From positions 1-40,524 of the forward strand of contig SHVW01000009.1 in NCBI GenBank assembly GCA_009694085.1: a stretch of DNA of 40,524 bases, given 5' to 3'. A model generated the notes under the pieces. That model saw nothing but the letters and a program-made list of their open reading frames with translations, had not been told where the DNA came from and did not search any database. How positions within the stretch are numbered: the first letter of the stretch is position 1; every line of letters starts with the position of its first letter. Both the position numbers and the translations under genes were made by a program. Of the stretch, positions 31,306-39,986 are shown piece by piece. The DNA is from Alphaproteobacteria bacterium (lineage in GTDB: Bacteria > Pseudomonadota > Alphaproteobacteria > SHVW01).

Positions 31306-32169
31306 ATGACCGCCGTTGCAATTGCTAATATTTTTGCCGATCCGGTCGATGGCACGCGCTATCGCCTGGACGATCCGGCCGTGCGCGCCGCCCTCGTGGC
31401 CGAGGCGCGCCGCCAGCTTGCCCATGATGGCTGCGCCATCCTGCCCAGTTTCGTCACCCCGAAAGCGGTCGCGCGCATGGCGGGCGAGGTGATGGACCTT
31501 TTGCCCCATGCCCACCGCCGCGATCTCTTGTTGCGCGCCTATCCTGGCGAACCGGATGAGTCCGTGCCCGCCGGCGACCCACGCCGGCGCGCGACCCCGT
31601 TCGCCATGAACTCCGTGGCGACCGACCAGTTCGATCCGGACGGTCCGGTCATGCGGCTTTACATTTGGGATGGCTTGACTCGTCTGGTTGCCGACATGTT
31701 GGACGAACCCTTGCTCTACCGGGTCGCCGATCCGCTGATGTCGTGCAACGCCACTATCCTGGGGGATGGCGACCAGCATGGCTGGCATTTCGACAGCAAT
31801 GATTTCGTGATCAGCCTGCTACTCCAGGCCGCCGAGGCGGGTGGGCGCTTCGAGTTCGCCCCCGCCATTCGCGGCCCCGGTGACGAGAACCTGGTCGGCG
31901 TCGCCGCCGCCATGGACGGCACATCGCCCCTGCTGCGCCAACCGCCGATGGCGCCGGGTGCGCTGATCCTGTTTCGCGGCCGCAATTCGTTGCACCGGGT
32001 CACGCCGGTGTTGGGCGCGCGCAAGCGCATCATCGCGCTGTTCAGTTACGACCGCCGTCCCGACATGCATTTCGCCGAACGCTCGCGCATCAACGTGTTC
32101 GGCCGCAGCCAACCGATCCCGCGCCAACCCGCTCGACCGGGTGGCGCTGCCATGCCATCGTCTGCCTAA
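31306..32169 (+). CDS. Fe(II)/2-oxoglutarate-type dioxygenase
   Basis: This 287-residue protein has the metal triad of non-heme iron dioxygenases: His161 and Asp163 in GWHFDSNDF and His230 in SLHRVTPVLGARKR. Arg239 or Arg241 would hold the 2-oxoglutarate carboxylate. ARRQLAHDGCAILPSFVTP is the typical N-terminal opening. It should hydroxylate or otherwise oxidise a small molecule in the cytoplasm. It lies 24 bases after the CocE-type gene and 32 bases before the binding-protein gene. An oxidative step on the imported compound is the natural reading. The 2OG dependence is inferred from family. Confidence 0.88.
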   Translation: MTAVAIANIFADPVDGTRYRLDDPAVRAALVAEARRQLAHDGCAILPSFVTPKAVARMAGEVMDLLPHAHRRDLLLRAYPGEPDESVPAGDPRRRATPFAMNSVATDQFDPDGPVMRLYIWDGLTRLVADMLDEPLLYRVADPLMSCNATILGDGDQHGWHFDSNDFVISLLLQAAEAGGRFEFAPAIRGPGDENLVGVAAAMDGTSPLLRQPPMAPGALILFRGRNSLHRVTPVLGARKRIIALFSYDRRPDMHFAERSRINVFGRSQPIPRQPARPGGAAMPSSA

Positions 32170-32201
32170 TCAAATCAACTTCGCCACGCAGGGAGGACAA
32201 G

Positions 32202-33779
32202 ATGACTGACCGGGAAATGACACGCCGCAAGTTTTTGGGCACGACGGCACTAGCCGGCGCGGCCGCTGCCGCCGGACCCTATTTGCCCGGCGAAGCCAAG
32301 GCCCAGACCTCGACCAAGACGTTGCGCGTGCGCACTTATGTCACGCCGACGATCGTCGATCCCATATCCACGACCGGTGCGCCCGAAGCCGACATCATGG
32401 ATTGCCTCTACCCCGGCCTGATCACGACCAAGTCTGGCTCGGCCTGGGGTTACGATCTGGATGCCGCGACCTCGATCGAGCAGGTCGATGCCACCCATGT
32501 GAAGTTCGAGCTGCGCAAGGGTATGGGCTGGTCGAACGGCTTCGGCGAGGTCACAGCCGAGGACGTCAAGTATTCGTATGAACGCATCGCCAATCCCGAG
32601 AACAAGTCGCCCTATCGCGGCGACTGGGCGGCGCTTGATCGGGTCGATGCGACCTCTAGCCATACCGGCGTGATCGTGCTGAAGGAGCCGTTCATCCCCC
32701 TGTTCACCACGACGCTGCCGCGCGGGTCCGGCTGCATCGTATGCAAAAAGGCGGTCGAAGCGCTCGATGGCAAACGCTTTGGCCTGACCCCGCCGGCGAC
32801 ATTCGGTGCCTACAAGGTCAAGAAGATCGTGCCGCGCACTCGCTTCACGGTGGAACGCAACCCCGACTGGCCCGGCCCTAAGCCGATGTTCGATGAAGTC
32901 GATTTTATTGACATCCTTGACGCCAACGCTGCCGAGACCGCGTTCCTGGCGGGTGAACTCGACGTTACCATCGTACCCATGACCGCGGTCCCGCGTTTGC
33001 AGAAGGCGATGCCGCCGAAATCGAAGCTTATCGTCGCGCCATCGCTGGCCTATTGGTGGATCGGCATGCAGATGGAGGATGGTATCTTCGCCGACAAGCG
33101 TGTGCGCCAGGCGGTGCAGTATGCGCTCGACGTGCAAAGCGTACTCGATGGAGCGTTCTTTGGCGTCGCTCAGCGCTCCACCGGCATCGTCGCCCCCGGC
33201 ATGGTCGGCAACCGTCCGGCCAACAAGATCGCCAAGCCCGATCTCGACCGTGCGCGCAAATTGCTGGCCGAGGCGGGTCATCCCCGTGGCTTCAAGATCG
33301 AGATCGGCGTACGCAACTCCGCCGAGTTCATCAACGCAGCTCAGGTCGTGGCTGCCAGCCTTGCCAATGTTGGCATCACTGCGGAGGTCGTGCCCTCGGC
33401 CGCCGGCGTGCAGAAGGCTCAGGCGGGCGATAAGGTCAACAACACATGGAAGAAGATGCAAATGCACATCGTGCGCTTTTCCATGCAGCCCGACCCGAGT
33501 TGGGCGACCGTTTGGTTCACCAAGGAGCAGATCTGGGAGTGGAACTGGGAGCGCTTCGCCGATCCCGAGTATAACGACCTGCACCAGAAGGCGCTACGCG
33601 AGTTCGATCAGAAGAAGCGTCACGACATGTATGTTCGCATGCAGGACATCATGGAAGACTCCGGCGCATATATCTTCCTGACTCACGGCGTGAACCCGGT
33701 ACTCCACCGCGATCATTTCATTCCTGGCGTAGGCCCAGATGCCAATCGCATCCTGGTCACCAAGTTCAAGCCGGTCTAA
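32202..33779 (+). CDS. peptide/nickel-type ABC importer substrate-binding protein, Tat-exported
   Basis: This 525-residue periplasmic protein (SBP family 5) delivers substrate to the dpp-type importer. The N-terminus carries the twin-arginine motif TRRKFLG with Arg8-Arg9 and then an Ala-rich hydrophobic stretch, so it is exported folded. AEDVKYSYERIANPENKSPYRGDWAALDRVDA is the family signature region, and the later VRQAVQYALDVQSV and RARKLLAEAGHPRGFKIEI blocks are typical. A GGAGG site precedes the ATG. Tat export fits a binding protein that needs folding or a bound ligand before export. Ligand is not predictable; members bind peptides, opines, nickel, sugars or other compounds. Confidence 0.93.
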   Translation: MTDREMTRRKFLGTTALAGAAAAAGPYLPGEAKAQTSTKTLRVRTYVTPTIVDPISTTGAPEADIMDCLYPGLITTKSGSAWGYDLDAATSIEQVDATHVKFELRKGMGWSNGFGEVTAEDVKYSYERIANPENKSPYRGDWAALDRVDATSSHTGVIVLKEPFIPLFTTTLPRGSGCIVCKKAVEALDGKRFGLTPPATFGAYKVKKIVPRTRFTVERNPDWPGPKPMFDEVDFIDILDANAAETAFLAGELDVTIVPMTAVPRLQKAMPPKSKLIVAPSLAYWWIGMQMEDGIFADKRVRQAVQYALDVQSVLDGAFFGVAQRSTGIVAPGMVGNRPANKIAKPDLDRARKLLAEAGHPRGFKIEIGVRNSAEFINAAQVVAASLANVGITAEVVPSAAGVQKAQAGDKVNNTWKKMQMHIVRFSMQPDPSWATVWFTKEQIWEWNWERFADPEYNDLHQKALREFDQKKRHDMYVRMQDIMEDSGAYIFLTHGVNPVLHRDHFIPGVGPDANRILVTKFKPV

Positions 33780-33810
33780 GGCCCGGGGGGAGATATAAAG
33801 CGCGTGGCAA

Positions 33811-33867
33811 CCGTCCCGAAACTCGCCCCACTCCTCGCATTGCGGGGCGGTGGCGGGTGAGGGACGG
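33811..33867 (+). promoter_or_regulatory. nested stem-loop between binding protein and dppC
   Basis: Two sets of arms nest. CCGTCCC (33811-33817) pairs with GGGACGG (33861-33867), and inside it CGCCCC (33824-33829) pairs with GGGGCG (33844-33849). Together they form a 57-base structure in the 114-base gap after the binding-protein stop. No T-run follows, so it is more likely to stabilise upstream mRNA or attenuate than to end transcription. A comparable stem follows the other binding-protein gene at 12182-12221. Confidence 0.6.
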
Positions 33868-33893
33868 GCGCCCGATATCGAGCGTATCGCTTC

Positions 33894-34772
33894 ATGGCTG
33901 TCATCGCCGCCGCCGGTAAGATTGAGATCGGACCTCGTGGCGCCGGTGCATGGCGGCGCCTGCTGTCCGATCCGCTCGGCGCCTTCGGGCTGGCGCTGGT
34001 TTTGCTGGTTGTGGCAATCGCGATCTTTGCCGATCTGCTTGCCCAATATTCGCCGACCCAACTCGACATCCGTAACCGCTTTAGCGGCCCCAATGCCGCC
34101 CATTGGCTCGGCTCCGACCATCTCGGCCGCGATACCTTCTCGCGCGTTGTCTATGGTGGGCGGATCGCACTGTGGGTATCGCTGATCGCGGTATCGCTGT
34201 CGCTATCGATCGGTTTGGTGTTGGGTATGCTGGCTGGTTACGGCCCGCGCTGGCTCGACAACACGCTGATGCTGGTGTTCGACGCCGTGCGCTCCTTCCC
34301 TACCATCATGTTTGCGCTCGCCGTCGTCACCATCCTGGGGCCGAGCCTGAATACGGTCATCTTCATCGTGGTCGTGACCACGATTCCGGTTTATGGCCGC
34401 ATCGTGCGCACGCAGACGCTGTCGCTGCGTACCCATGAGTTCATTCTGGCCGAGCGGGCTCTTGGCGCGGGACCGTTCCGCGTTCTGCTCCACCACGTAC
34501 TGCCCAACGTGATCGGCCCGGCGCTGATTCTGGCCAGTATGGAAATCCCTGTTGTCATCACAATCGAGGCGGGGCTGAGCTTCCTCGGCGTCGGCGTGCG
34601 CCCGCCGACGCCAAGCTGGGGGTCGATTCTGAATGACGGCTATGCCTTCATCAACGACACACCCTGGCTGATCATTGCCGGCGGCGCGCCCGTGGTTATC
34701 ACCACGCTCGGCTTTACCTTCCTGGGCGAGGCGCTACGCGATATTTTCGATCCCCGGCTCAGGCGCGAGTAA
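33894..34772 (+). CDS. dppC: dipeptide/oligopeptide-type ABC importer permease DppC
   Basis: This 292-residue permease has the family N-terminal block WRRLLSDPLGAFGLALVLLVV and the hallmark HWLGSDHLGRDTFSRVVYGGR. The coupling segment TLSLRTHEFILAERALGAG and the ending SFLGVGVRPPTPSWGSIL are intact. ATG at 33894 has no strong ribosome site and follows a large stem-loop, so it may be less expressed than the binding protein. Its stop overlaps the dppD ATG by one base. It pairs with DppB encoded 5.6 kb upstream. Confidence 0.93.
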   Translation: MAVIAAAGKIEIGPRGAGAWRRLLSDPLGAFGLALVLLVVAIAIFADLLAQYSPTQLDIRNRFSGPNAAHWLGSDHLGRDTFSRVVYGGRIALWVSLIAVSLSLSIGLVLGMLAGYGPRWLDNTLMLVFDAVRSFPTIMFALAVVTILGPSLNTVIFIVVVTTIPVYGRIVRTQTLSLRTHEFILAERALGAGPFRVLLHHVLPNVIGPALILASMEIPVVITIEAGLSFLGVGVRPPTPSWGSILNDGYAFINDTPWLIIAGGAPVVITTLGFTFLGEALRDIFDPRLRRE

Positions 34773-35743
34773 TGGCCGCGCCGATCCTCGATATCCGGAA
34801 TCTCAGCATCTCGTTTGCGACGCCACGCGGTTCGGTCGATGCGCTGCGCAATGTCAGCTTGACCGTACCGCCCGACCGCATCGTCGGCATCGTCGGTGAA
34901 AGCGGCTGCGGCAAGACCACGTTGATCTCCGCGGTCATGCACCTGCTCGCGCACAATGCCATCGTGCGTGCCGGCACCATCCAATTCGAAGGCACGGACG
35001 TGCTGACCATGACCGAGGATCGCCTGCGCGATTTGCGCGGCCGGCGCATGGCCATGGTGTTCCAGGACCCGATGACCTCGCTCAACCCCGTAGTGTCTAT
35101 CGCCACCCAGATGATCGATATCCAGTATCGTGATGCCGGTTCGACCCAGGACAAGCTTCAGCGCGCGGTGGCGATGTTGCGCAAGGTCGGCATTCCCGAC
35201 CCCGAGCAACGCATCCAGGGTTATCCCCATCAGTTCAGCGGTGGGATGCGTCAGCGTATCTCGATTGCCATGGCGCTATTGATGAACCCGGCTCTGCTGA
35301 TCGCGGACGAACCGACCACCGCGCTCGACGTCACCATGGAAGCCCAAATCATTCATTTGCTGCGCCAGCTTCGCCGCGAATTCAAGGGCTCGATCTTGTT
35401 CGTCTCCCACAACCTCGGTCTGATCGCCGAGCTGTGCGACGAGGTCGTTGTCATGTATGCGGGCGAGGTGGTCGAGCAGGGCGAGGTGCGCGAGCTGTTC
35501 CACCATGCGCGCCACCCCTATACGCGCCTGCTCTTGGAATGCGACCCCGCCCGCATTGCGGCGACCACGCGGCGTCTGCCGACTATCGAGGGTAGCCTGC
35601 CCGACCTGGCTAATCTGCCTGGCGGCTGCATTTTCGCCCCCCGTTGCCCCCAGGCCTACGGGCCCTGCGCATCCGAGGCGCCGGGCACCTATGCGGTGGC
35701 ATCAGGCCACACTGCTCGTTGCTTCCGGGTGCGCGATGGTTGA
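34772..35743 (+). CDS. dppD: dipeptide/oligopeptide-type ABC importer ATPase DppD
   Basis: This 323-residue ATPase has Walker A GESGCGKTT (residues 42-50), the signature FSGGMRQR, Walker B LLIADEPTTALDVT and the switch region VSHNLGLIAELCD. The C-terminal oligopeptide-transporter domain has GGCIFAPRCPQAYGPCASEAPG and a further Cys in ARCFR. This four-Cys pattern is common to Dpp/Opp ATPases and in some binds an iron-sulfur cluster. The start overlaps dppC and the end overlaps dppF. Confidence 0.93.
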   Translation: MAAPILDIRNLSISFATPRGSVDALRNVSLTVPPDRIVGIVGESGCGKTTLISAVMHLLAHNAIVRAGTIQFEGTDVLTMTEDRLRDLRGRRMAMVFQDPMTSLNPVVSIATQMIDIQYRDAGSTQDKLQRAVAMLRKVGIPDPEQRIQGYPHQFSGGMRQRISIAMALLMNPALLIADEPTTALDVTMEAQIIHLLRQLRREFKGSILFVSHNLGLIAELCDEVVVMYAGEVVEQGEVRELFHHARHPYTRLLLECDPARIAATTRRLPTIEGSLPDLANLPGGCIFAPRCPQAYGPCASEAPGTYAVASGHTARCFRVRDG

Positions 35744-36731
35744 GGCCCAGGCCAATCTGCTGGAGGTCGAGGGCGCGCGTGTGCGCTTCCGAACGCTGGG
35801 CTTCCTGCGCGCCCTGATCGCGGGTGCCAAGGACCCCTATATCGATGCCGTGCTCGACGTTAGTTTCGCCGTGCGCGCGGGCGAGACCTTCGGGCTGGTC
35901 GGCGAGAGCGGCTCGGGCAAGACGACGCTGGTCCGCGCCGTGCTCGGCCTGGTCGATCTGTGGTCCGGGCGCATCCGGTTCGACGGTAGCGAGATCGTCG
36001 ACCGCTCCGACGCCGCCTTCAAGCCGATCCGCCGGCAGATCAGCCTGATGTTCCAGGACCCCCAGGCCAGCCTGTCGCCGCGCAAGACCGTGCGCAGCTC
36101 GATCACCGAACCGTTCATTATTCACAACATGGCCGATCGCGATCTCGAGGCAGAGGCGCGCGAGCTGTTGGGCATGGTCGGGCTGCCCGTGGGTTTGCTC
36201 GATAACTATCCCCACCAACTTTCGGGCGGCCAGGCGCGCCGGGTCGGCGTGGCGCGCGCGCTGGCGCTACGGCCCAAGCTGATCATTGCCGACGAGCCGA
36301 CCGCGGGGCTCGACGTTTCGGTCCAGGGCGAGGTGCTCAATTTGATGAACGAGCTACAGGGGCGGCTGGGGCTCAGCTACGTCATCGTCACCCACAATTT
36401 GCCGGTGATCCGCCATGTCAGCGATCGGCTCGCCATCATGTATCTCGGCCGCTTCGTGGAGGAGGGGCCGACCGCGGCGATTTTCGCCCGGCCGCTCCAC
36501 CCCTATACGTTGGGCCTGCTTGGCGCCGTACCCCAGCCCGATCCGGACAAACGGCGCGAGGAACCGGGCCTAATGGGCGAGGTGCCCTCGCTCAACAATC
36601 GCCCCCGGGGCTGCGAGTTCCACGCGCGCTGCCTCTATGTCCAAGAACGGTGCCGGGTTGACGCCCCTGTTTTGACCGAGGTCGCACCCGGCCGGCGCGC
36701 GGCCTGCCACTTTCCGCTAGCCGGGAGTTGA
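35736..36731 (+). CDS. dppF: dipeptide/oligopeptide-type ABC importer ATPase DppF
   Basis: This 331-residue ATPase has Walker A GESGSGKTT (residues 56-64), the signature LSGGQARR, Walker B LIIADEPTAGLDVS and switch region VTHNLPVIRHVSD. The C-terminal domain CEFHARCLYVQERCRVDAP and RRAACH give the usual Cys pattern. ATG at 35736 overlaps dppD by 8 bases; the longer open frame upstream lies inside dppD. Between strands 1 and 3 it has RFRTLGFLRALIAGAKDPYIDAVL, somewhat longer than DppD. The gene ends 5 bases from the stop of the oppositely read aldo/keto reductase. Confidence 0.93.
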   Translation: MVEAQANLLEVEGARVRFRTLGFLRALIAGAKDPYIDAVLDVSFAVRAGETFGLVGESGSGKTTLVRAVLGLVDLWSGRIRFDGSEIVDRSDAAFKPIRRQISLMFQDPQASLSPRKTVRSSITEPFIIHNMADRDLEAEARELLGMVGLPVGLLDNYPHQLSGGQARRVGVARALALRPKLIIADEPTAGLDVSVQGEVLNLMNELQGRLGLSYVIVTHNLPVIRHVSDRLAIMYLGRFVEEGPTAAIFARPLHPYTLGLLGAVPQPDPDKRREEPGLMGEVPSLNNRPRGCEFHARCLYVQERCRVDAPVLTEVAPGRRAACHFPLAGS

Positions 36732-36736
36732 CCGCT

Positions 36737-37720
36737 TTACGTCGCCGCTGCCGCACGCCAAACATAGGGCGCTTCGACCGCCTTGCATTCCTCCGCCGTC
36801 AATTTGATATCGACCGCGGCGGCGGCATCGTCGAGGTAGTGCAGCTGGGTCGTGCCGATGACGGGCGAGGCCATGACCGGCTTGCTGAACAGCCAGGCCA
36901 GCGCCGCCTGGGTCGGCTTGATGCCGCGCGCGGTTGCGATCTTCGCCAGCGCCTCGGCGACCGCGAAATCGGACGGCCGGTACAGGTCCATTTTTTGCGC
37001 GATCGCGTCCTTCTTGGCGCGCTCGGTAGCGCCGCCGCCTTCCTTGGCGCGGTTGGCGGCGAGGAAACCGCGGGCGAGCGGGCTATAGGGCGTCAGCCCT
37101 ACGCCTTCCTCCAGGCAGAGCCGGTTCATCTCGTGCTCCTCCTCGCGCTGGACGGCGTTGTAGAGGTTCTGCATCGAGATCGGCCGGGCATAGCCGTAGC
37201 GGTCGGCAACCAGCACCATCTGGGCGAATTTATAGGCCGCCATGGTGGAGCCGCCGATATAGCGCACCTTGCCCGCGCGCACCATGTCGTTCAGCGCTTC
37301 CATGGTCTCCTGCACCGGCGTCACGCCATCGAGGCGGTGGATGATGTAGAGATCGATGTAGTCCGTGCGCAGCCGCTTCAAGCTGGCATCGATGCCGGCC
37401 ATCAAATGTTTGCGACCGACGCCGCTGTCGTTCTGGCGGTCGCTCATGGGCAGGCCGACCTTGGTGGCGATCACCAGCTCGTCGCGTCGCGCATAGCCGA
37501 GCAGCGCATTGCCCATGACCCGTTCGCTGTCGCCGACATTGTAAGCATCGGCCGTGTCGAAAAAATTGATGCCGAGGTCGAGCGCGCGCTTGAAAAAAGG
37601 CTTGCTCTCGGCCTCGCCGAACGGCGCCCAGGCGCGCCGTCCCGCGGCACCCCAGGAATTGCCGCCGAGGCAGATGGAGCTGACCTTGAGTCCGCTGCGG
37701 CCGAGAGTGACGTAACGCAT
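36737..37720 (-). CDS. aldo/keto reductase
   Basis: This 327-residue NADPH-dependent reductase has the complete catalytic tetrad: Asp55 and Tyr60 in DTADAYNVGDSE, Lys87 in IATKVG, and His128 in IIHRLD. The start MRYVTLGRSGLKVSSICLGG is standard, and the ATG at 37720 has GGAGG six bases upstream; the much longer open frame overlaps the FAD oxidase gene. The C-terminal block KPVMASPVIGTTQLHYLDDAAAA binds the cofactor phosphate. It is the last gene of the leftward esterase/oxidase operon and would reduce an aldehyde or ketone made by the preceding steps. Subfamily and substrate are uncertain. Confidence 0.93.
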   Translation of the reverse strand: MRYVTLGRSGLKVSSICLGGNSWGAAGRRAWAPFGEAESKPFFKRALDLGINFFDTADAYNVGDSERVMGNALLGYARRDELVIATKVGLPMSDRQNDSGVGRKHLMAGIDASLKRLRTDYIDLYIIHRLDGVTPVQETMEALNDMVRAGKVRYIGGSTMAAYKFAQMVLVADRYGYARPISMQNLYNAVQREEEHEMNRLCLEEGVGLTPYSPLARGFLAANRAKEGGGATERAKKDAIAQKMDLYRPSDFAVAEALAKIATARGIKPTQAALAWLFSKPVMASPVIGTTQLHYLDDAAAAVDIKLTAEECKAVEAPYVWRAAAAT

Positions 37721-37739
37721 GTAACTACCTCCGATGTGA

Positions 37740-39041
37740 TCAGGCGCGCCAGCGATCGATGCGGTCACGCAACCGGAACCAGCCGCCGACCACGGGCAGG
37801 AACCAGGGGTTGCCGGTATAGAAAGGTCGGGTCGGGAAGTCCGGGCGGTCGAAGGCGCAGACGCGGTTCGATCCGCCGACGATCTTGCGCGCGGTCTGAT
37901 GGCCAAGATAGCTCAGCATGGCCACGCCGCTGCCATTGCAGCCCATGCAGTAATGCAACCCATCCATTACGCCCATATGGGGCGCGCCGTCGAAGGTGAA
38001 GGCGACGTTGCCATTCCAGCCATGGGTCAGCTTGACGCCGCGCATCTGCGGGAAGCGGTCGGTCATGAAGCGATGGAGGATACGCGCGCTGACGGTCGGG
38101 TCGACCGGGGTGAAGCGGGCGCGACCGCCGAAGATCATGCGCTTGCCGTCCGGTGATAGGCGATAATAGCAGAGGATGCGGCAGGTATTGGACAACGAGC
38201 GCCCCTTCGGGCTGATCTCGCGTGCCAGACCTGCCGGCAGCTCTTCGGTCGCAATGATGTGGCTCGCCACGGGAACTAGGCGGCGGCGAAGCTGCGGTGT
38301 CGCCGTGCCGGTATAGCCGTTGGTGGCGATCACCACATGGCGCGCGCGGATCGGTCCCTGCGAGGTCTCGACCGTGAAACCGTCGCCCTCGCGCCGAATA
38401 CGCTCGACCCGAATGCCGCAAGAGGTCTTGGCACCCGCCCGTCGTGCCGCTGCCAGCAAGCCCTTGTAGTAGAGGGCGGGATGAAGCTGGGCTGCGACCG
38501 CCACAGTCATGCCGCCGTGGTAGTAATCGCTACCGATCTCTTCGCGCTGGCGCGCACGTGGCACCATGGCGGCACCGCAATTGGTCAGCGCATTGAGTCG
38601 CTCGGCCTTGGCGGCGAGCGCGTCGTAGTGGTCCGGCGTCCAGGCGCCGACGAAGCGGCCGGCCCGGCGATAGTGGCAATCGATGCCCTCGCGCGCGATG
38701 ATCGCTTCCAGATGAGTCATGGATTCCGCGCCGTCGGTCAGCATCTCCTGCTCCGCCTGGACGCGACCGGAGATGCCTTTGCCCACATTGACGCCGCCGC
38801 TGATGGCGCCGCCATTGCGCGTGCTGGCGCCATGGCCGAACTTCTCGGCTTCGAGTACGACCACGCCCACGTCCGATCGCGCCAGTTCCAGCGCTGCCGA
38901 CAAGCCGCCGAAGCCGCTGCCAACCACAACCGTGTCGATCGTGTCCGGCGGTGCCGTACTGCCTTCGGCGGTCGGCGCGAAATCCTCCCACCAGAACGGT
39001 TGCGGCTTGAAGCCGGGCGCGAAAATATCGGCATTGATCAT
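37740..39041 (-). CDS. FAD-dependent oxidoreductase (DAO family, PuuB/glycine-oxidase-like)
   Basis: This 433-residue flavoenzyme should oxidise an amine or amino acid to an imine. The FAD-binding motif VVVGSGFGGLSAALELARS has the Gly pattern at residues 41-46. GHGASTRNGGAISGG and the late GNVAFTFDGAPHMGVMDGLHYCMGCNGSG block are typical of the gamma-glutamylputrescine oxidase-like group, with WWEDFAP near the N-terminus. The Cys in the late block could be near the flavin. It starts 9 bases after the esterase stop and ends 19 bases before the aldo/keto reductase. The amine substrate is unknown. Confidence 0.9.
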   Translation of the reverse strand: MINADIFAPGFKPQPFWWEDFAPTAEGSTAPPDTIDTVVVGSGFGGLSAALELARSDVGVVVLEAEKFGHGASTRNGGAISGGVNVGKGISGRVQAEQEMLTDGAESMTHLEAIIAREGIDCHYRRAGRFVGAWTPDHYDALAAKAERLNALTNCGAAMVPRARQREEIGSDYYHGGMTVAVAAQLHPALYYKGLLAAARRAGAKTSCGIRVERIRREGDGFTVETSQGPIRARHVVIATNGYTGTATPQLRRRLVPVASHIIATEELPAGLAREISPKGRSLSNTCRILCYYRLSPDGKRMIFGGRARFTPVDPTVSARILHRFMTDRFPQMRGVKLTHGWNGNVAFTFDGAPHMGVMDGLHYCMGCNGSGVAMLSYLGHQTARKIVGGSNRVCAFDRPDFPTRPFYTGNPWFLPVVGGWFRLRDRIDRWRA

Positions 39042-39050
39042 GGGGGTACT

Positions 39051-39986
39051 TTAAACCTTCGTCATGAATCGGGCCGCTTGCCCGATGGCTTGAGCGGCAC
39101 GGTCGATATGATCGGGATAGTGCAGGAAACCGTGGCAGAGACCGTCGAACACGATCTGCTCATGAGCCACGCCCGCTTTCGCCAGCGCATGCGCGAATTT
39201 GGTCGAATCGTCAAGCAAGGGATCGACGCCGGCGGGATAGATGCCGAGGGGCGGCAGGCCGCGCAAATCGGCATGGACGAGGGCGACGCGCGGATCGCGG
39301 CGCTGATCGTCGCGGTCGAGATAGAGCGCCAGAAACTTTTCCATGTCCCGTCGTGTAAGCCCGAACGCGCCGGTACCGAAGCGCCGGTAGGACGGGGTGT
39401 CCATATCCGTGTCGAACGCGCCGTAGAACAGAATGCCGGCCTTGAAAATGCCCGGTGCCGCCAGCGCGGCAGCCAGCGCTACATTGGCGCCGGCGGAATC
39501 GCCGCCGAAGGCGAGTCGGTTGGCGTCGACGCCGAAATCCGCGGCACGCGCGGCGACGATGCGCATGATCGAGGCCGATTCCTCGACCGGCAGGGGAAAC
39601 TTGAACTCCGGCGCTTTGGCGTAGTCCACGCCAATCACGGTTTTCTCGCTGGCAAAAGCTAGCCGGCGCATCAGTAAATCATGGGTATCGACACTGCCCA
39701 TGGCCCAGCCGCCACCGTGAAAATAGACCACAGCGGGACGCTGGTTACCTGGGCCGGGCCGATAGATGCGGATCGGCACTGCCCGCAGCGGACCTTCGAT
39801 CGCCGTGTTTTCGATGGCGTGGAGATCGGGCGCGCTGGCAATCCAATGGCGCCTTCCCGCCAGCATCATAGCGCGCGCCTCGGCAAGCGGCACGCTCCAG
39901 CGGTCGGGCAGGCCCTGGCTCAGAACCTTGAGGCGATCGAACACCGCCCGCATCTGCGGATCAAGCGGATCGGGTTCCGCATTCAT
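39051..39986 (-). CDS. alpha/beta hydrolase fold-3 (HSL-type) esterase
   Basis: This 311-residue esterase of the hormone-sensitive-lipase family has the oxyanion motif HGGGW (residues 90-94), nucleophile elbow GDSAGAN with Ser164, an Asp in AGVDPLLDDS and the triad His in DGLCHGF. Unlike the two GxHTG proteins, its triad is complete. ATG at 39986 overlaps the stop of the upstream amidohydrolase (ATGA). A longer open frame reaching 40397 runs through that gene and is not used. It should hydrolyse a short-chain ester in the cytoplasm. Confidence 0.92.
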   Translation of the reverse strand: MNAEPDPLDPQMRAVFDRLKVLSQGLPDRWSVPLAEARAMMLAGRRHWIASAPDLHAIENTAIEGPLRAVPIRIYRPGPGNQRPAVVYFHGGGWAMGSVDTHDLLMRRLAFASEKTVIGVDYAKAPEFKFPLPVEESASIMRIVAARAADFGVDANRLAFGGDSAGANVALAAALAAPGIFKAGILFYGAFDTDMDTPSYRRFGTGAFGLTRRDMEKFLALYLDRDDQRRDPRVALVHADLRGLPPLGIYPAGVDPLLDDSTKFAHALAKAGVAHEQIVFDGLCHGFLHYPDHIDRAAQAIGQAARFMTKV

